Part shown: one piece after another, positions 44,481-53,488 of the stretch
How positions within the stretch are numbered: the first letter of the stretch is position 1
Layout: every line of letters begins with the position of its first letter
From: an uncultured Granulosicoccus sp.
Lineage (GTDB): Bacteria; Pseudomonadota; Gammaproteobacteria; Granulosicoccales; Granulosicoccaceae
Length of the DNA stretch: 64,000 bases
Direction: 5' to 3'
Assembly (NCBI GenBank): GCA_947499955.1
Contig: CANMQI010000016.1
Span: 1 to 64,000 of the forward strand
The notes under the pieces: generated by a model
Told to the model about the DNA's origin: nothing
What the model saw: the letters and a program-made list of their open reading frames with translations, nothing else
The model's database searches: none
Made by a program: the position numbers and the translations under genes

Positions 44481-45931
44481 GGCTGTATCACCAGGGTCTT
44501 CAGAAAGGCAATCATTTCGCTTCTCTGCTGTTCTGTCATGTCCATCCAGGCATCGCGGGCGCTGCGGGCCTCGCCACCATGAGCGTCGATGACTTCCGCC
44601 AGTGTCGTCAGGTCGCCGCGGTGCCCGTACGGAGCGGTTGAGGCCACTCCCCACAGCTCGGTGGTCATGAACACATTGCGCTCGACGAAGCGTTGCGACA
44701 GCAGCTCATTTCCCAGGGCGGACAGCTTCTGATCGGCTATACGGTGACGCTTCAGATCGCCGAACAACGGGATCAGGTAGCGGCCGTCTTCATCACGTGG
44801 CAATCGACCGGCCCATTCCAGCAGGGCCAACGGGTAGAGGGTATCGGTGCCTTCGCCGAGGCGCAGGGTGCCGGCGGCATCCAGTCTGCCGGGGTCGGCA
44901 AAATCCAGTGACTCCAGTGGCAGTGAGCTGCGGTGACAGCTGTGGCAGCCAGCCTGTTCGAAATGCGTCTTGCCGGCAGCGGCTGCATCTTGCCAGCGTT
45001 TATCGGGTGGGGTCTTGGGAAATGGAGGTGGCAGTGATGCCTGCCAGGCGACCAGTGCGGATATATCACCGGGTCCGATTTCATCGATGTGGCCATCCTC
45101 GTCATGATCGCTCTGTCCGGTCCAGCGTTTACCAAAGCGTTCGACGGCCTGCATGCCATGATGGTGGTTCAGCGCATTGATCGTGAACTGGCGCAGCGAG
45201 GTCATGACGCCCTTGTGGCTGAAGGGGCGGATAACCAGATCCTGGTCCACGCCTTCGATGTCGTCGGGGTCGACTCGCCCATCCGGGTAGGCATGGATTT
45301 TCCCGAAGTTCACCCCCTTTGTACTCAGTTCCAGCGTTGTCATGTTGCCCGATTCTCTGGCTTGTCGCAGAGCTGAGCTGCGCTGGGTTTGCAGTTCCGT
45401 CGACATTTCACGCGCCAGTAGCTCGACCAGGCCTGAGCCGAACAGATGATTGGTGTTGCGCTCATTGGAGAACTGCGGGTCGGTGGTATCGAAATCGGTG
45501 TGCTGGAAACCTTCGGATACGAATACATTGGCCGTGAAGTCACCGGCACCGCCCACGATGGGCACGTTATGGCAGCTGGAGCAGGCATTGGCATCCGCTC
45601 CGGCAGTTCTTGAAAAGGCGGCACGTGAGGCCCGCTTGCGTTTGGTGGGGATGATGGCCTGTGTTGCCATGGGGCGGCCGACGCCGTCGAGTGTGGTGAA
45701 GCGGGCGTTGAACAGGTGATCGCCAGCGTCGATCAGTGCTTGCAGTCGTTGCAACTCGAGCCGGCCGCTGAAGTCCTCATGGAACACGGGGTTGATCAAT
45801 GTCTTCTCGGACCACGGCTCGGACGGCGGCGTTATCGCCGGCTCAGCGGCCACGGTCGAGCCGCTCAAGGCCAGGCAAATGGCTGCTATCTGGCGGAGTT
45901 GGGTGGATCGAGTGAGAGTTCGGGAAGTCAT
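44477..45931 (-). CDS. Di-heme c-type oxidoreductase (DHOR, peroxidase-like)
   Basis: A 484-aa exported cytochrome with a signal peptide (cut near TVAA, residue 29). Two heme-binding motifs are visible, CSSCH at 117-121 and CHSCH at 329-333, as in the DHOR group related to di-heme cytochrome c peroxidases. Other features: HNVPIVGGAGDFTANVF, FGSGLVELLAREMS and LWGVASTAPYGHRGD. Likely periplasmic redox enzyme passing electrons to or from a quinol/cytochrome chain. Its ATG overlaps the ROK regulator stop by 1 nt, and its stop overlaps the FG-GAP gene by 4 nt. Confidence 0.88.
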   Translation of the reverse strand: MTSRTLTRSTQLRQIAAICLALSGSTVAAEPAITPPSEPWSEKTLINPVFHEDFSGRLELQRLQALIDAGDHLFNARFTTLDGVGRPMATQAIIPTKRKRASRAAFSRTAGADANACSSCHNVPIVGGAGDFTANVFVSEGFQHTDFDTTDPQFSNERNTNHLFGSGLVELLAREMSTELQTQRSSALRQARESGNMTTLELSTKGVNFGKIHAYPDGRVDPDDIEGVDQDLVIRPFSHKGVMTSLRQFTINALNHHHGMQAVERFGKRWTGQSDHDEDGHIDEIGPGDISALVAWQASLPPPFPKTPPDKRWQDAAAAGKTHFEQAGCHSCHRSSLPLESLDFADPGRLDAAGTLRLGEGTDTLYPLALLEWAGRLPRDEDGRYLIPLFGDLKRHRIADQKLSALGNELLSQRFVERNVFMTTELWGVASTAPYGHRGDLTTLAEVIDAHGGEARSARDAWMDMTEQQRSEMIAFLKTLVIQP

Positions 45932-47160
45932 CAGATGGCGTTGCTCACAGGGTTCTTCGTGGCCAGCAATCGATCGGCAGCACTCAGACTGTTGTCCGCC
46001 AGACCCTGCATGAGCAAGGGGTCGTCATGTTCGAAGCAGTGCAGCAGGCTCTCGGCAGCCGGGCCGTTCACCAGGTGGGCATCCAGTGCGCTGCAGATGC
46101 CGGCACGCATCAGTGCAAAGCTTCGTTCGCTGCAACCAACCAGGGCTACCGGAATGGGGTCTAGCAGAGTGAATACATTGGTCAGACCCTCACCAATGGC
46201 AATGCCTGCCGTTTCAAAGGCTTGCATGGCCGCCTTGTCTCCCGATTCAGCCGCTGTGCGCAGCGTCTGCATGGTGGACTCGGCAACACGTCCGGCCGGA
46301 GGGGTGTCCACCGGCATGTTGCCGGCCAGTCGTTCGATGCCGTAGTCGGCGGCATAGGCTTCGATGCAGCCGCGCCTGCCGCAACGGCACAAGGCACCCT
46401 CGCTCTGAAAGCGCAAATGGCCGATCTCCATGGCCGAGGAGCGGGTGCCGGCAAAGGGTTGGCCATTCAGGTACAAGCCAAGGCCGACACCGTGGCCGAA
46501 GAGGACAGTGGCAAAGTTGTTGCCCAGTACATCGACCTGGCGCCGACTCAAGGCCTGCGAGATCAGGCGGCAATCGTTGTGCACACTGACACTGACCGCA
46601 TAGCGTCGTTGCAGGGTATCGCCCAGTGGCACGTTGCGCTCGCGGATGATCGGTGACCACAACAACTTGCCGGAAGCATGTTCTGTCTGACCCTGAAAGC
46701 CGACGCCGATGTGGAGGAGAGGGCTATCAGGGTGCTGTCGACGCACGATATCGATGCACTGGCAGATCGTGGCCAGCAGTTGCTCGACGTTCAGACGTCT
46801 GGTATCGACAATCTCCTGGTGAGAGTCACAGACGGTGCCGGAATAGTCCACCAGTTGCACGCGTATCAGATCGATGGTCAGCGTCAGCGTCAGGACATGG
46901 CCGGCTTCGGGACTGAGCGAGAGCAGGGAGCGTGGTCGACCACGCAAGGGCTTTTCCCTGTCGATCTGGTAACGCTCGCTACCGAGTATCCCCTGATCGA
47001 TCATCTGACTGGACAGGGTGGAGATGGATGCCGCGCTCAAACCGGTCAATGAACCCAGTCGTGACGGGGTGCAGGGCCCCTCGTTGCGCAACGTATCCAG
47101 CACACGACGGCGGTTTTCATTGCGCAAGTCGTCACTACGAATTATTGACGTTTTCTGCAT
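45931..47160 (-). CDS. ROK-family transcriptional repressor, XylR-like
   Basis: A 409-aa repressor. A winged helix at 12-60 (NENRRRVLDTLRNEGPCTPSRL, LTGLSAASISTLSSQMI) is fused to a ROK sugar-sensing domain with GVGFQGQTE, the His of MEIGHLRF (H248) and the zinc site CRCGRRGC (C258, C260, C265). It diverges from xylFHG, so D-xylose is the likely inducer. ATG at 47160 is chosen as homologues begin near KTSIIRSDDLR; a GTG at 47232 would add 24 residues overlapping the xylF promoter. Three genes on the same strand follow, the first two with overlaps. Confidence 0.88.
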   Translation of the reverse strand: MQKTSIIRSDDLRNENRRRVLDTLRNEGPCTPSRLGSLTGLSAASISTLSSQMIDQGILGSERYQIDREKPLRGRPRSLLSLSPEAGHVLTLTLTIDLIRVQLVDYSGTVCDSHQEIVDTRRLNVEQLLATICQCIDIVRRQHPDSPLLHIGVGFQGQTEHASGKLLWSPIIRERNVPLGDTLQRRYAVSVSVHNDCRLISQALSRRQVDVLGNNFATVLFGHGVGLGLYLNGQPFAGTRSSAMEIGHLRFQSEGALCRCGRRGCIEAYAADYGIERLAGNMPVDTPPAGRVAESTMQTLRTAAESGDKAAMQAFETAGIAIGEGLTNVFTLLDPIPVALVGCSERSFALMRAGICSALDAHLVNGPAAESLLHCFEHDDPLLMQGLADNSLSAADRLLATKNPVSNAI

Positions 47161-47206
47161 CTGTGATGGAGGAGCGTGGTTGTTATGTGTTTTGGGAAAA
47201 AACAAC

Positions 47207-47256
47207 TTGACACATTTTGGTGCGGAAGTCACTATTTATTCCAGCCGTGAATTAAA
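47207..47256 (+). promoter_or_regulatory. xylF promoter and possible ROK operator
   Basis: A consensus -35 TTGACA (47207-47212) precedes CACTAT at 17-bp spacing (47230-47235), or TATTTA three bases later. Directly after it, TTTATTC / GAATTAAA (47235-47256) is an imperfect inverted repeat, AT-rich at both ends with a GC-rich centre, as in Mlc/NagC-type operators. Bound there, a ROK repressor would cover the start of transcription. Confidence 0.5.
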
Positions 47257-47286
47257 TGCGGCAAACACCAAATCACTGGAGTGAGC

Positions 47287-48324
47287 ATGAAAATATCTGG
47301 AGCACTTGTCATAGCTGCCTCAGTCTCGGCGATATTGTCCGGACCGGTACTGGCAGAAGGAAAGACCATCGGCGTTTCCTGGTCGAATTTTCAGGAAGAA
47401 CGCTGGAAGACTGATGAAGCCGCCGTCAAGAGCGTCATCGAAGCCAATGGCGATAGCTATATCTCCTCGGATGCGCAGTCGTCTGCTGCCAAGCAGCTGA
47501 CCGATGTCGAAGCACTGATTTCCCAGGGCGCTGATGCACTGATCATCCTGGCCCAGGATTCCAGTGCCATCGGGCCCGCCGTCGAGCAGGCCGTGGCCGA
47601 AGGTATCCCTGTTGTCGGTTACGATCGTCTGATCGAAAATGCAGATGCGTTCTACATTACCTTCGACAATGTCGAGGTAGGTCGCATGCAGGCTCGGGCT
47701 GTGCTCGAAGCCATGCCGGAAGGCAAGTACGCTTTCATCAAGGGATCCTCTTCCGATCCAAACGCTGACTTCCTGTTCGGTGGACAGATGGAAGTGCTGA
47801 AAGAGGCCATGGATGCCGGGCGTATCACCAACGTGGGTGAAGCCTACACCGATGGCTGGAAGCCGGAAAATGCTCAGCGCAACATGGAACAGATCCTGAC
47901 GGCGAATGACAACGAAGTGGATGCCGTCGTGGCTTCCAATGACGGTACTGCCGGTGGCGTTGTCGCGGCTCTGGCAGCGCAGGGTCTGGACGGATCCGTA
48001 CCGGTTTCCGGTCAGGATGGCGACCATGCGGCACTGAATCGTGTGGCACGTGGTACACAGACTGTCTCTGTCTGGAAGGATGCGCGCGAGCTGGGCAAGG
48101 GCGCGGCGACCATCGCCACCATGCTGGCTGATGGGTCGACACCGGCTGATGTTCCCGGCGTCGAGCAGTGGTCCGGGGGGCCCAATGGCGTGACGCTGAA
48201 CGCGGTGTTCCTGGCACCCGTGGCCATCACTCAGGACAAGCTTGACCTGGTGATCGATGCAGGCTGGATCGATCGTGACAAGCTGTGTGAAGGTGCTGCC
48301 GAGTCAGCTACTGCCTGTCAGTAA
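47287..48324 (+). CDS. xylF: D-xylose periplasmic binding protein
   Basis: A 345-aa type-I binding protein. The signal peptide ends VLA (residue 23). The mature part EGKTIGVSWSNFQEERWKTDE, SSDAQSSAAKQLTDVEALISQGADALIILAQD, VGYDRLIENADAFYITFDN and KGSSSDPNADFLFGGQ matches XylF of D-xylose importers. ATG at 47287 with GGAG five bases before it is preferred to GTG at 47281. It is divergent from the ROK regulator and heads xylFHG; a hairpin follows it. Confidence 0.93.
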   Translation: MKISGALVIAASVSAILSGPVLAEGKTIGVSWSNFQEERWKTDEAAVKSVIEANGDSYISSDAQSSAAKQLTDVEALISQGADALIILAQDSSAIGPAVEQAVAEGIPVVGYDRLIENADAFYITFDNVEVGRMQARAVLEAMPEGKYAFIKGSSSDPNADFLFGGQMEVLKEAMDAGRITNVGEAYTDGWKPENAQRNMEQILTANDNEVDAVVASNDGTAGGVVAALAAQGLDGSVPVSGQDGDHAALNRVARGTQTVSVWKDARELGKGAATIATMLADGSTPADVPGVEQWSGGPNGVTLNAVFLAPVAITQDKLDLVIDAGWIDRDKLCEGAAESATACQ

Positions 48325-48398
48325 TCCGTACCTGTAGGTTGTAGTTCTTTCTGCCGGGCGGCTGCGTCAAACAGACGTTGCCGCCTTCCGTTCCGGCC

Positions 48399-48415
48399 AG
48401 CCCCCAAGAGGGGCT
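48399..48415 (+). promoter_or_regulatory. Intercistronic hairpin between xylF and xylH
   Basis: AGCCCC / GGGGCT stem with a 5-nt loop in the 115-nt xylF-xylH gap. It probably protects xylF mRNA or lowers read-through, giving more binding protein than membrane parts. Confidence 0.45.
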
Positions 48416-48439
48416 CACATTTCCAGGAAGACCCATCCC

Positions 48440-49753
48440 ATGAGCGATCAAGAACCGACCGCGGCTGCGCTGGGGGCGCGGCAAAGTGAAGAATCCGCGT
48501 TGAAGCGCTTTTTTCGAGCCACCGAAGTGGACACCCGTATGCTGGGCATGCTTGGCGCCCTGTTACTGATCTGGGTAGCATTCCACCTGCTGTCCGACGG
48601 ACGTTTTCTGACGCCGCGCAATCTGTGGAATCTGTCCGTCCAGACCTCATCGGTCGCCATCATGTCGACCGGCATGGTGCTGATCATCGTGACTCGCCAT
48701 ATCGACTTGTCGGTGGGCTCCATCCTCGGTTTCGTCGCCATGATCATGGGCGTGTCGCAGACCGGCTTTCTGGCTGACATGTTCGGTTCCGGCAGCACGC
48801 TCATCTGGTTCTTCGCCTTGCTGATCGGCATGTGCCTCGGCGCGCTGATCGGCGCCCTGCACGGCGTCATCATTGCCTATCTGGGGGTGCCTGCGTTCAT
48901 TGTCACACTCGGTGGCCTGCTGGTCTGGCGTGGCGCCGCCTGGTGGGTGACCTCCGGGCAGACGGTTGCCCCCATGGACCCGACCTTTCGCCTCATGGGC
49001 GGTGGGCCCTACGGCTCCATTGGTGCCTTCTGGAGCTGGGTGGTGGCTGCCATCGCCTGTGCAGGCATCGTCTCCCTGCTGTATCACGGACGGCGTAATC
49101 GCACCCGTTTCAAGTTTCCACAAAGACCCGTCTGGGCGGAAGTGACTCTGGCCGCAGTCGGTTGTGGCAGTGTCATCGCGGCGGTGGCCGTGGCCAACAG
49201 CTACCCCTGGCCGAAGGGCATCGTCAAGCGTTACGCCACAGCCAACAATATCGAGATCCCCGAGGGGGGGCTGTTCATCGCTCACGGCATTGCCGTGCCG
49301 GTACTGATTGCCATCTGTGTGGGTATCGTCATGACCTTCATTGCGACCCGCACGCGTTTCGGACGTTATGTATTTGCCATGGGTGGCAACCCGGAAGCGG
49401 CAGAACTGGCTGGCATCAACACGCGTTGGGTCACCACCAAGATCTTCATCCTGATGGGCATTCTGTGCGCCATTGCCGGTGCCATCTCCACGGCTCGCCT
49501 GAATGCATCCACCAATGCACAGGGCACGCTGGACGAACTGCTGGTCATCGCAGCAGCTGTCATCGGCGGCACATCGCTCGGTGGCGGTGTCGGCACCATT
49601 GTCGGTGCCATGATCGGTGCGGTGGTCATGCAGTCCCTGCAAAGTGGCATGGTGCTGCTTGGGGTCGATGCACCGTTTCAGAATGTGGTGGTGGGTATCG
49701 TGCTGGTACTGGCCGTGTGGCTTGACGGTCTCTACCGTCGCCGCTCCATCTAA
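48440..49753 (+). CDS. xylH: D-xylose ABC transporter permease
   Basis: A 437-aa CUT2 permease with about eleven or twelve membrane helices. A soluble N-terminal segment precedes the first helix at about 35. Family motifs: [40 protein letters not shown], the coupling loop [19 protein letters not shown] and [20 protein letters not shown]. It is longer than GguB-type permeases because of an added central segment, as in XylH proteins. Works with XylF and XylG to import D-xylose. Confidence 0.93.
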   Translation: MSDQEPTAAALGARQSEESALKRFFRATEVDTRMLGMLGALLLIWVAFHLLSDGRFLTPRNLWNLSVQTSSVAIMSTGMVLIIVTRHIDLSVGSILGFVAMIMGVSQTGFLADMFGSGSTLIWFFALLIGMCLGALIGALHGVIIAYLGVPAFIVTLGGLLVWRGAAWWVTSGQTVAPMDPTFRLMGGGPYGSIGAFWSWVVAAIACAGIVSLLYHGRRNRTRFKFPQRPVWAEVTLAAVGCGSVIAAVAVANSYPWPKGIVKRYATANNIEIPEGGLFIAHGIAVPVLIAICVGIVMTFIATRTRFGRYVFAMGGNPEAAELAGINTRWVTTKIFILMGILCAIAGAISTARLNASTNAQGTLDELLVIAAAVIGGTSLGGGVGTIVGAMIGAVVMQSLQSGMVLLGVDAPFQNVVVGIVLVLAVWLDGLYRRRSI

Positions 49754-49776
49754 CGAATACAGGGGGAATCAGGAAC

Positions 49777-50562
49777 ATGCAAACATCAGCTCCCAAGGTC
49801 GTCGAGATGCAGGACTGCTCGATCGCATTCGGTGGAATACACGCAGTCGACCATGCTTCGCTGGACCTGCACAAGGGTGAAGTGGTCGCCTTGCTGGGCC
49901 ACAATGGCGCGGGAAAATCGACCTTCATCAAGCTACTCTCCGGTGCCTACAAGCGAGACAGTGGCACCATTCGCATACGCGGTGAGGAGGCGACGATCAA
50001 CAACCCGCGAGATGCCAAGGCCTACGGAATCGAGACCATCTACCAGACACTGGCATTGGCGGATAATGTCGACACGGCGGCCAATCTGTACCTGGGGCGA
50101 GAGCTGCGTACGCCCTGGGGAACACTCGATGATGGTGCCATGGAGTCCCATGCTCGTGAGGTCATGGGGCGGCTCAACCCGCGTTTTCAGCGCTTCAAGG
50201 AGCCGGTCAAGGCCCTGTCGGGTGGACAGCGTCAGTCGGTCGCCATTGCTCGCGCGATTCTGTTCAATGCACAGATCCTGATCATGGATGAACCCACGGC
50301 GGCCCTCGGGCCTCAGGAGACCGCGCAGGTCGGGGAATTGATCAAGCAGCTCAAGGAAGAGGGCATCAGCATCTTTCTGATCAGCCACGATATCGAGGAT
50401 GTATTCGATCTGGCAGATCGCGTTGCGGTCATGAAGAATGGTCAGATGGTGGGCACGGCACCGGTGAGTGACGTGACTCGCGACGAGGTGCTGGGCATGA
50501 TCATCCTGGGCAAATGCCCACCGGGTGCGACGCCGGGCCCAGGCGCGGTGACACACGACTGA
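49777..50562 (+). CDS. xylG: D-xylose ABC transporter ATP-binding protein (single domain)
   Basis: A 261-aa ATPase with one nucleotide-binding domain: Walker [10 protein letters not shown] (41-49), signature [15 protein letters not shown], Walker [13 protein letters not shown] and the switch His in ISHDIEDVF. Enterobacterial XylG has two such domains (about 510 aa); here the short form, as in FrcA-type transporters, must form a homodimer. Its operon position after xylF and xylH supports the assignment. Followed by a weak hairpin (GGATACG / CGTATCC, 50597-50639). Confidence 0.88.
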   Translation: MQTSAPKVVEMQDCSIAFGGIHAVDHASLDLHKGEVVALLGHNGAGKSTFIKLLSGAYKRDSGTIRIRGEEATINNPRDAKAYGIETIYQTLALADNVDTAANLYLGRELRTPWGTLDDGAMESHAREVMGRLNPRFQRFKEPVKALSGGQRQSVAIARAILFNAQILIMDEPTAALGPQETAQVGELIKQLKEEGISIFLISHDIEDVFDLADRVAVMKNGQMVGTAPVSDVTRDEVLGMIILGKCPPGATPGPGAVTHD

Positions 50563-50884
50563 GGGTGAAGAACCACGGAATGTCATGGTGAGGCCGGGAT
50601 ACGGCGACGTGTTCCGGCTACCTGCCCCGTAACGTATCCGGGATGGCGCTGGCCTACTATCATTATCCTGTACGGCATGAAACGTCGTGTCGGAGGCTGG
50701 CGCAGCAGCAGCTGTCAGGGAAGGGGAAGCTGCCCGGTTGACGCCTCTGGAGGAACATTACGTGCGATGCAGGGACAAAGTGTCGAACGGTAGGCTTGCT
50801 GGCTGCAAGGGTCCGGGTGACATTGAGGCGCATGTCTTGCAGAATGATATCAACCCCAGCGGCGATCGGGCAGGCAGGAGAAGC
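50563..50884. other. Intergenic region after xylG
   Basis: About 322 bases without a recognised gene. It has a 7-bp inverted repeat (50597-50639) that may end the xyl operon. The next protein's reading frame stays open back to 50687, but those residues are unlike an exported protein's N-terminus and I treat them as untranslated leader. No riboswitch was identified. Confidence 0.4.
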
Positions 50885-51763
50885 TTGAATACAGTGACAA
50901 GAGATACGTGTAGATCCTGGTGGCTTCGGTGCAGCGGTATGCTTGCAGCGATGCTTGTCAGTGCGCCGGCCCTGGCTGAACTGGCCATCTGTACCACACC
51001 ACAGCGCCCGGACTGTCCAATGGCATTGACTCAGCCGGCGGGGCAGGAATTTACCTTCTCGCGCCTGATGTTCGCCGATAACCAGGTGGCCATCGAGAAT
51101 CTGGGTGACCGTATCGGCTATCCACACTGGCAGGCGGACTGCTCGGAGTCGGAGCCGCATTTCATCGCAGCGCTCAAGCGTCTGACGCGGCTGGACACGA
51201 ATTCGGCGAGCCAGTCCATTTCTCTGCTCGATGATCGTATCTATGATTACCCGTTGTTGTACGTCGTCGAGGCAGGGTTTGCCTCATTCAGTCAGCCCGA
51301 AGCTGACAACCTGCGTGAGTACCTGCTACGCGGCGGTTTTCTGCTGGTCGACGACTTCCATGGCTCCTACCAGTGGGAAGAGTTCGAGGGCTGGATGAGG
51401 CAGGTGTTTCCGGAACGCCCCATCGTGGAAATCCCGCCGACGCACGAGATCTTCAATGTGCATTTCGCCATAGACGACTTCATTCAGATTCCAGGGCTGC
51501 GAGCCCTGTGCCTGAACCCGGGTGAAACCTGGGAATTGCCGATCATGAAATCCTCGGCGATCAGTGAGAGCAATGCGTCACGGCAACAGCCACGCTGGCG
51601 TGGTGTGCTGGATGATGATGGTCGCGTCATGGCTATCATCAACTGGAACATGGATCTGGGCGATGCATGGGAACATGCCGATATGGAAGAGTACAGCGCC
51701 CTGTATACCGCGACGGCCTACCGGCTGGGCGTCAATTACGTCATGTATGGCATGACGCATTGA
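50885..51763 (+). CDS. Exported DUF4159-domain protein
   Basis: A protein of about 292 aa. Signal peptide ends SAPALA (about residue 30). The mature part carries DUF4159: FTFSRLMFADNQVAIENLG, YPLLYVVEAGFASFSQPEADNLREYLLRGGFLLVDDFHG, EWEEFEGWM-like and PPTHEIFNVHF. DUF4159 domains often occur in membrane proteins near aerotolerance-type (BatA-like) operons; here it stands alone as an exported protein. The TTG at 50885 is four bases after AGGAG; GTG at 50894 is an alternative, so the start is uncertain. Role unknown. Confidence 0.75.
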   Translation: MNTVTRDTCRSWWLRCSGMLAAMLVSAPALAELAICTTPQRPDCPMALTQPAGQEFTFSRLMFADNQVAIENLGDRIGYPHWQADCSESEPHFIAALKRLTRLDTNSASQSISLLDDRIYDYPLLYVVEAGFASFSQPEADNLREYLLRGGFLLVDDFHGSYQWEEFEGWMRQVFPERPIVEIPPTHEIFNVHFAIDDFIQIPGLRALCLNPGETWELPIMKSSAISESNASRQQPRWRGVLDDDGRVMAIINWNMDLGDAWEHADMEEYSALYTATAYRLGVNYVMYGMTH

Positions 51764-51798
51764 TCGAGGACAGAACATCATGCACGGCATGACGTTCT

Positions 51799-51843
51799 GA
51801 TCAGGGCGAATCCGCAGCGCTCTGTCGCGAATTCGTCCTGATC
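51799..51843. terminator. Bidirectional terminator-like hairpin
   Basis: GATCAGGGCGAAT pairs with ATTCGTCCTGATC (12 of 13 positions) around a 19-nt loop, between the convergent DUF4159 and GAPDH genes. Confidence 0.6.
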
Positions 51844-51853
51844 GAGCGATGCC

Positions 51854-53302
51854 CTATCCGGCGGGGACGTTCTGGATGTGCAGACCGACCATGTGCTGCA
51901 TGACACGCAATACCTGTGTGCTGTAGCCGAACTCATTGTCATACCACACGTACAGCACGCAGCGATTGCCGTCCACGATGGTGGCTACCGAGTCGAAGAT
52001 GGCCGGTTCCGGTGTGCCGACGAAGTCGGTCGAGACCACCTCGGTGCTGTAGGAGTAGCTGATCTGCTGGCTCAGCGCCGAGTTGTAGGCCACCTCGCGC
52101 ACGTGATCGTTGAGTTCATCGCGCGTGGTCTCCTTGCCCAGATTCAGATTGCACACGGCCATGGAGACGTTCGGTGTGGGGACCCGGATGGCGTTACCGG
52201 TGAGCTTGCCTTCCAGCTCTGGCAGGGCCTTCGATACCGCCTTGGCCGCACCGGTCGAGGTCAGCACCATGTTCAGCGGTGCGCTGCGACCCCGGCGTTC
52301 AGCCGAGTGATAGTTGTCGATCAGGTTCTGGTCATTGGTGTAGGAGTGCACGGTTTCCACGTGACCATTGACGATACCGTAGCAATCGTTGATGACCTTC
52401 AGAACCGGTGTGATGGCGTTGGTGGTACAACTGGCGGCGCACACGATGGTGTCATCGTCTGCAATCATGTCTTCATTCACGCCATACACGATGTTCTTGA
52501 TGGCACCGCCTGCAGGGGCGGTGAGCAGTACCTTGCTGGCACCCGCAGGCACCAGATGCCGGCTGAGACTGGCCTCGTCCTTGAAGACACCCGTGTTGTC
52601 CACAATCAACGCATTCTCGATGCCGTAGTCGGTGTAATCGATGTCTTCCGGCTGGTTGGCGTAGATCACCTTGATGAAATTGCCGTTGGCGATGATGGCG
52701 CTATTGGCTTCATCCACCGTGATGTGTCCGTTGAACGGACCATGAATGGAATCGCGTCGCAGCAGGCTGGCGCGTTTTCGCAGGTCACCATCCCGACCGC
52801 CACGGACCACGATGGCGCGTAATCGCAGTGGGTTGCTGGAGGTGGTGCGTTCGATCAACAGGCGGGCCAGGATGCGCCCGATACGACCAAAACCATAGAG
52901 CACCACATCACGCGGCTTGTCCAGCACGGACGGGGTGTCCGGGACAGCCTTCAGGGCATCGCGCAGGTAGGACTCCAGGGCTGGCTGGTCGCCGGCGATT
53001 CCCGCCTGGCGTGCTGCGAAAGCCAGCTTGCCGATATCGACACGAGAGCTTCCGGGCTGGCATGCCGAGATGATCTCCAGCACGGCACTGGTCTCTTCCA
53101 GCGATACCTTCTCGCCGACCACTTGCTGAGCCTGCTGGTGGGCCTTGATGATGTCGATGGTGGAACCATTCATCAACTTGCGACCGAAAACGGTGATGAT
53201 GACACCACGATCACGATACAGTGACCCAACCGCCGGAATCATCCGCTCGGCAAGTCCCTGTTCCTTGATGTAGTTCGTCAGATGAGTACTGGATTCTGTC
53301 AC
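51854..53302 (-). CDS. gap: Long-form glyceraldehyde-3-phosphate dehydrogenase
   Basis: A 482-aa GAPDH with a helical N-terminal extension of about 130 residues not found in classical enzymes (about 335 aa). The Rossmann motif is VVLYGFGRIGRILARLL (133-149) and the active site ASCTTNA contains nucleophile C292, with the catalytic His in VHSYTNDQNLIDN. This long form is known in several gammaproteobacteria besides the canonical glycolytic GAPDH. Direction of flux (glycolysis or gluconeogenesis) cannot be told from sequence. It diverges from the protein kinase gene across 186 bp. Confidence 0.92.
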   Translation of the reverse strand: MTESSTHLTNYIKEQGLAERMIPAVGSLYRDRGVIITVFGRKLMNGSTIDIIKAHQQAQQVVGEKVSLEETSAVLEIISACQPGSSRVDIGKLAFAARQAGIAGDQPALESYLRDALKAVPDTPSVLDKPRDVVLYGFGRIGRILARLLIERTTSSNPLRLRAIVVRGGRDGDLRKRASLLRRDSIHGPFNGHITVDEANSAIIANGNFIKVIYANQPEDIDYTDYGIENALIVDNTGVFKDEASLSRHLVPAGASKVLLTAPAGGAIKNIVYGVNEDMIADDDTIVCAASCTTNAITPVLKVINDCYGIVNGHVETVHSYTNDQNLIDNYHSAERRGRSAPLNMVLTSTGAAKAVSKALPELEGKLTGNAIRVPTPNVSMAVCNLNLGKETTRDELNDHVREVAYNSALSQQISYSYSTEVVSTDFVGTPEPAIFDSVATIVDGNRCVLYVWYDNEFGYSTQVLRVMQHMVGLHIQNVPAG

Positions 53303-53488
53303 TGCAAAGGCCTTTTGTGAGTGAGTCGGGGATAAATGTGTAGCTATCGGACGCAGATCTTAGCGTCTGAAGCGTGGAGAAACGTAAAATACTCACTATT
53401 ATGATGTCGAGCCTGACATCAGTTGTGAATCAACGACATGAATCGAGTAGTATCCTTCGTTCACCTTTCAGGGACGCCTTTGCGTTAG

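Noticed and set aside
44480..44654. N-terminal extension of the FG-GAP protein beyond the ATG at 44480
   Set aside because: It overlaps the di-heme gene coding region and would hide the signal peptide; the ATGA overlap at 44480 explains the start.
50687..50884. N-terminal extension of the DUF4159 protein
   Set aside because: Polar residues before the clear signal peptide; a start at 50885 with AGGAG fits an exported protein better.
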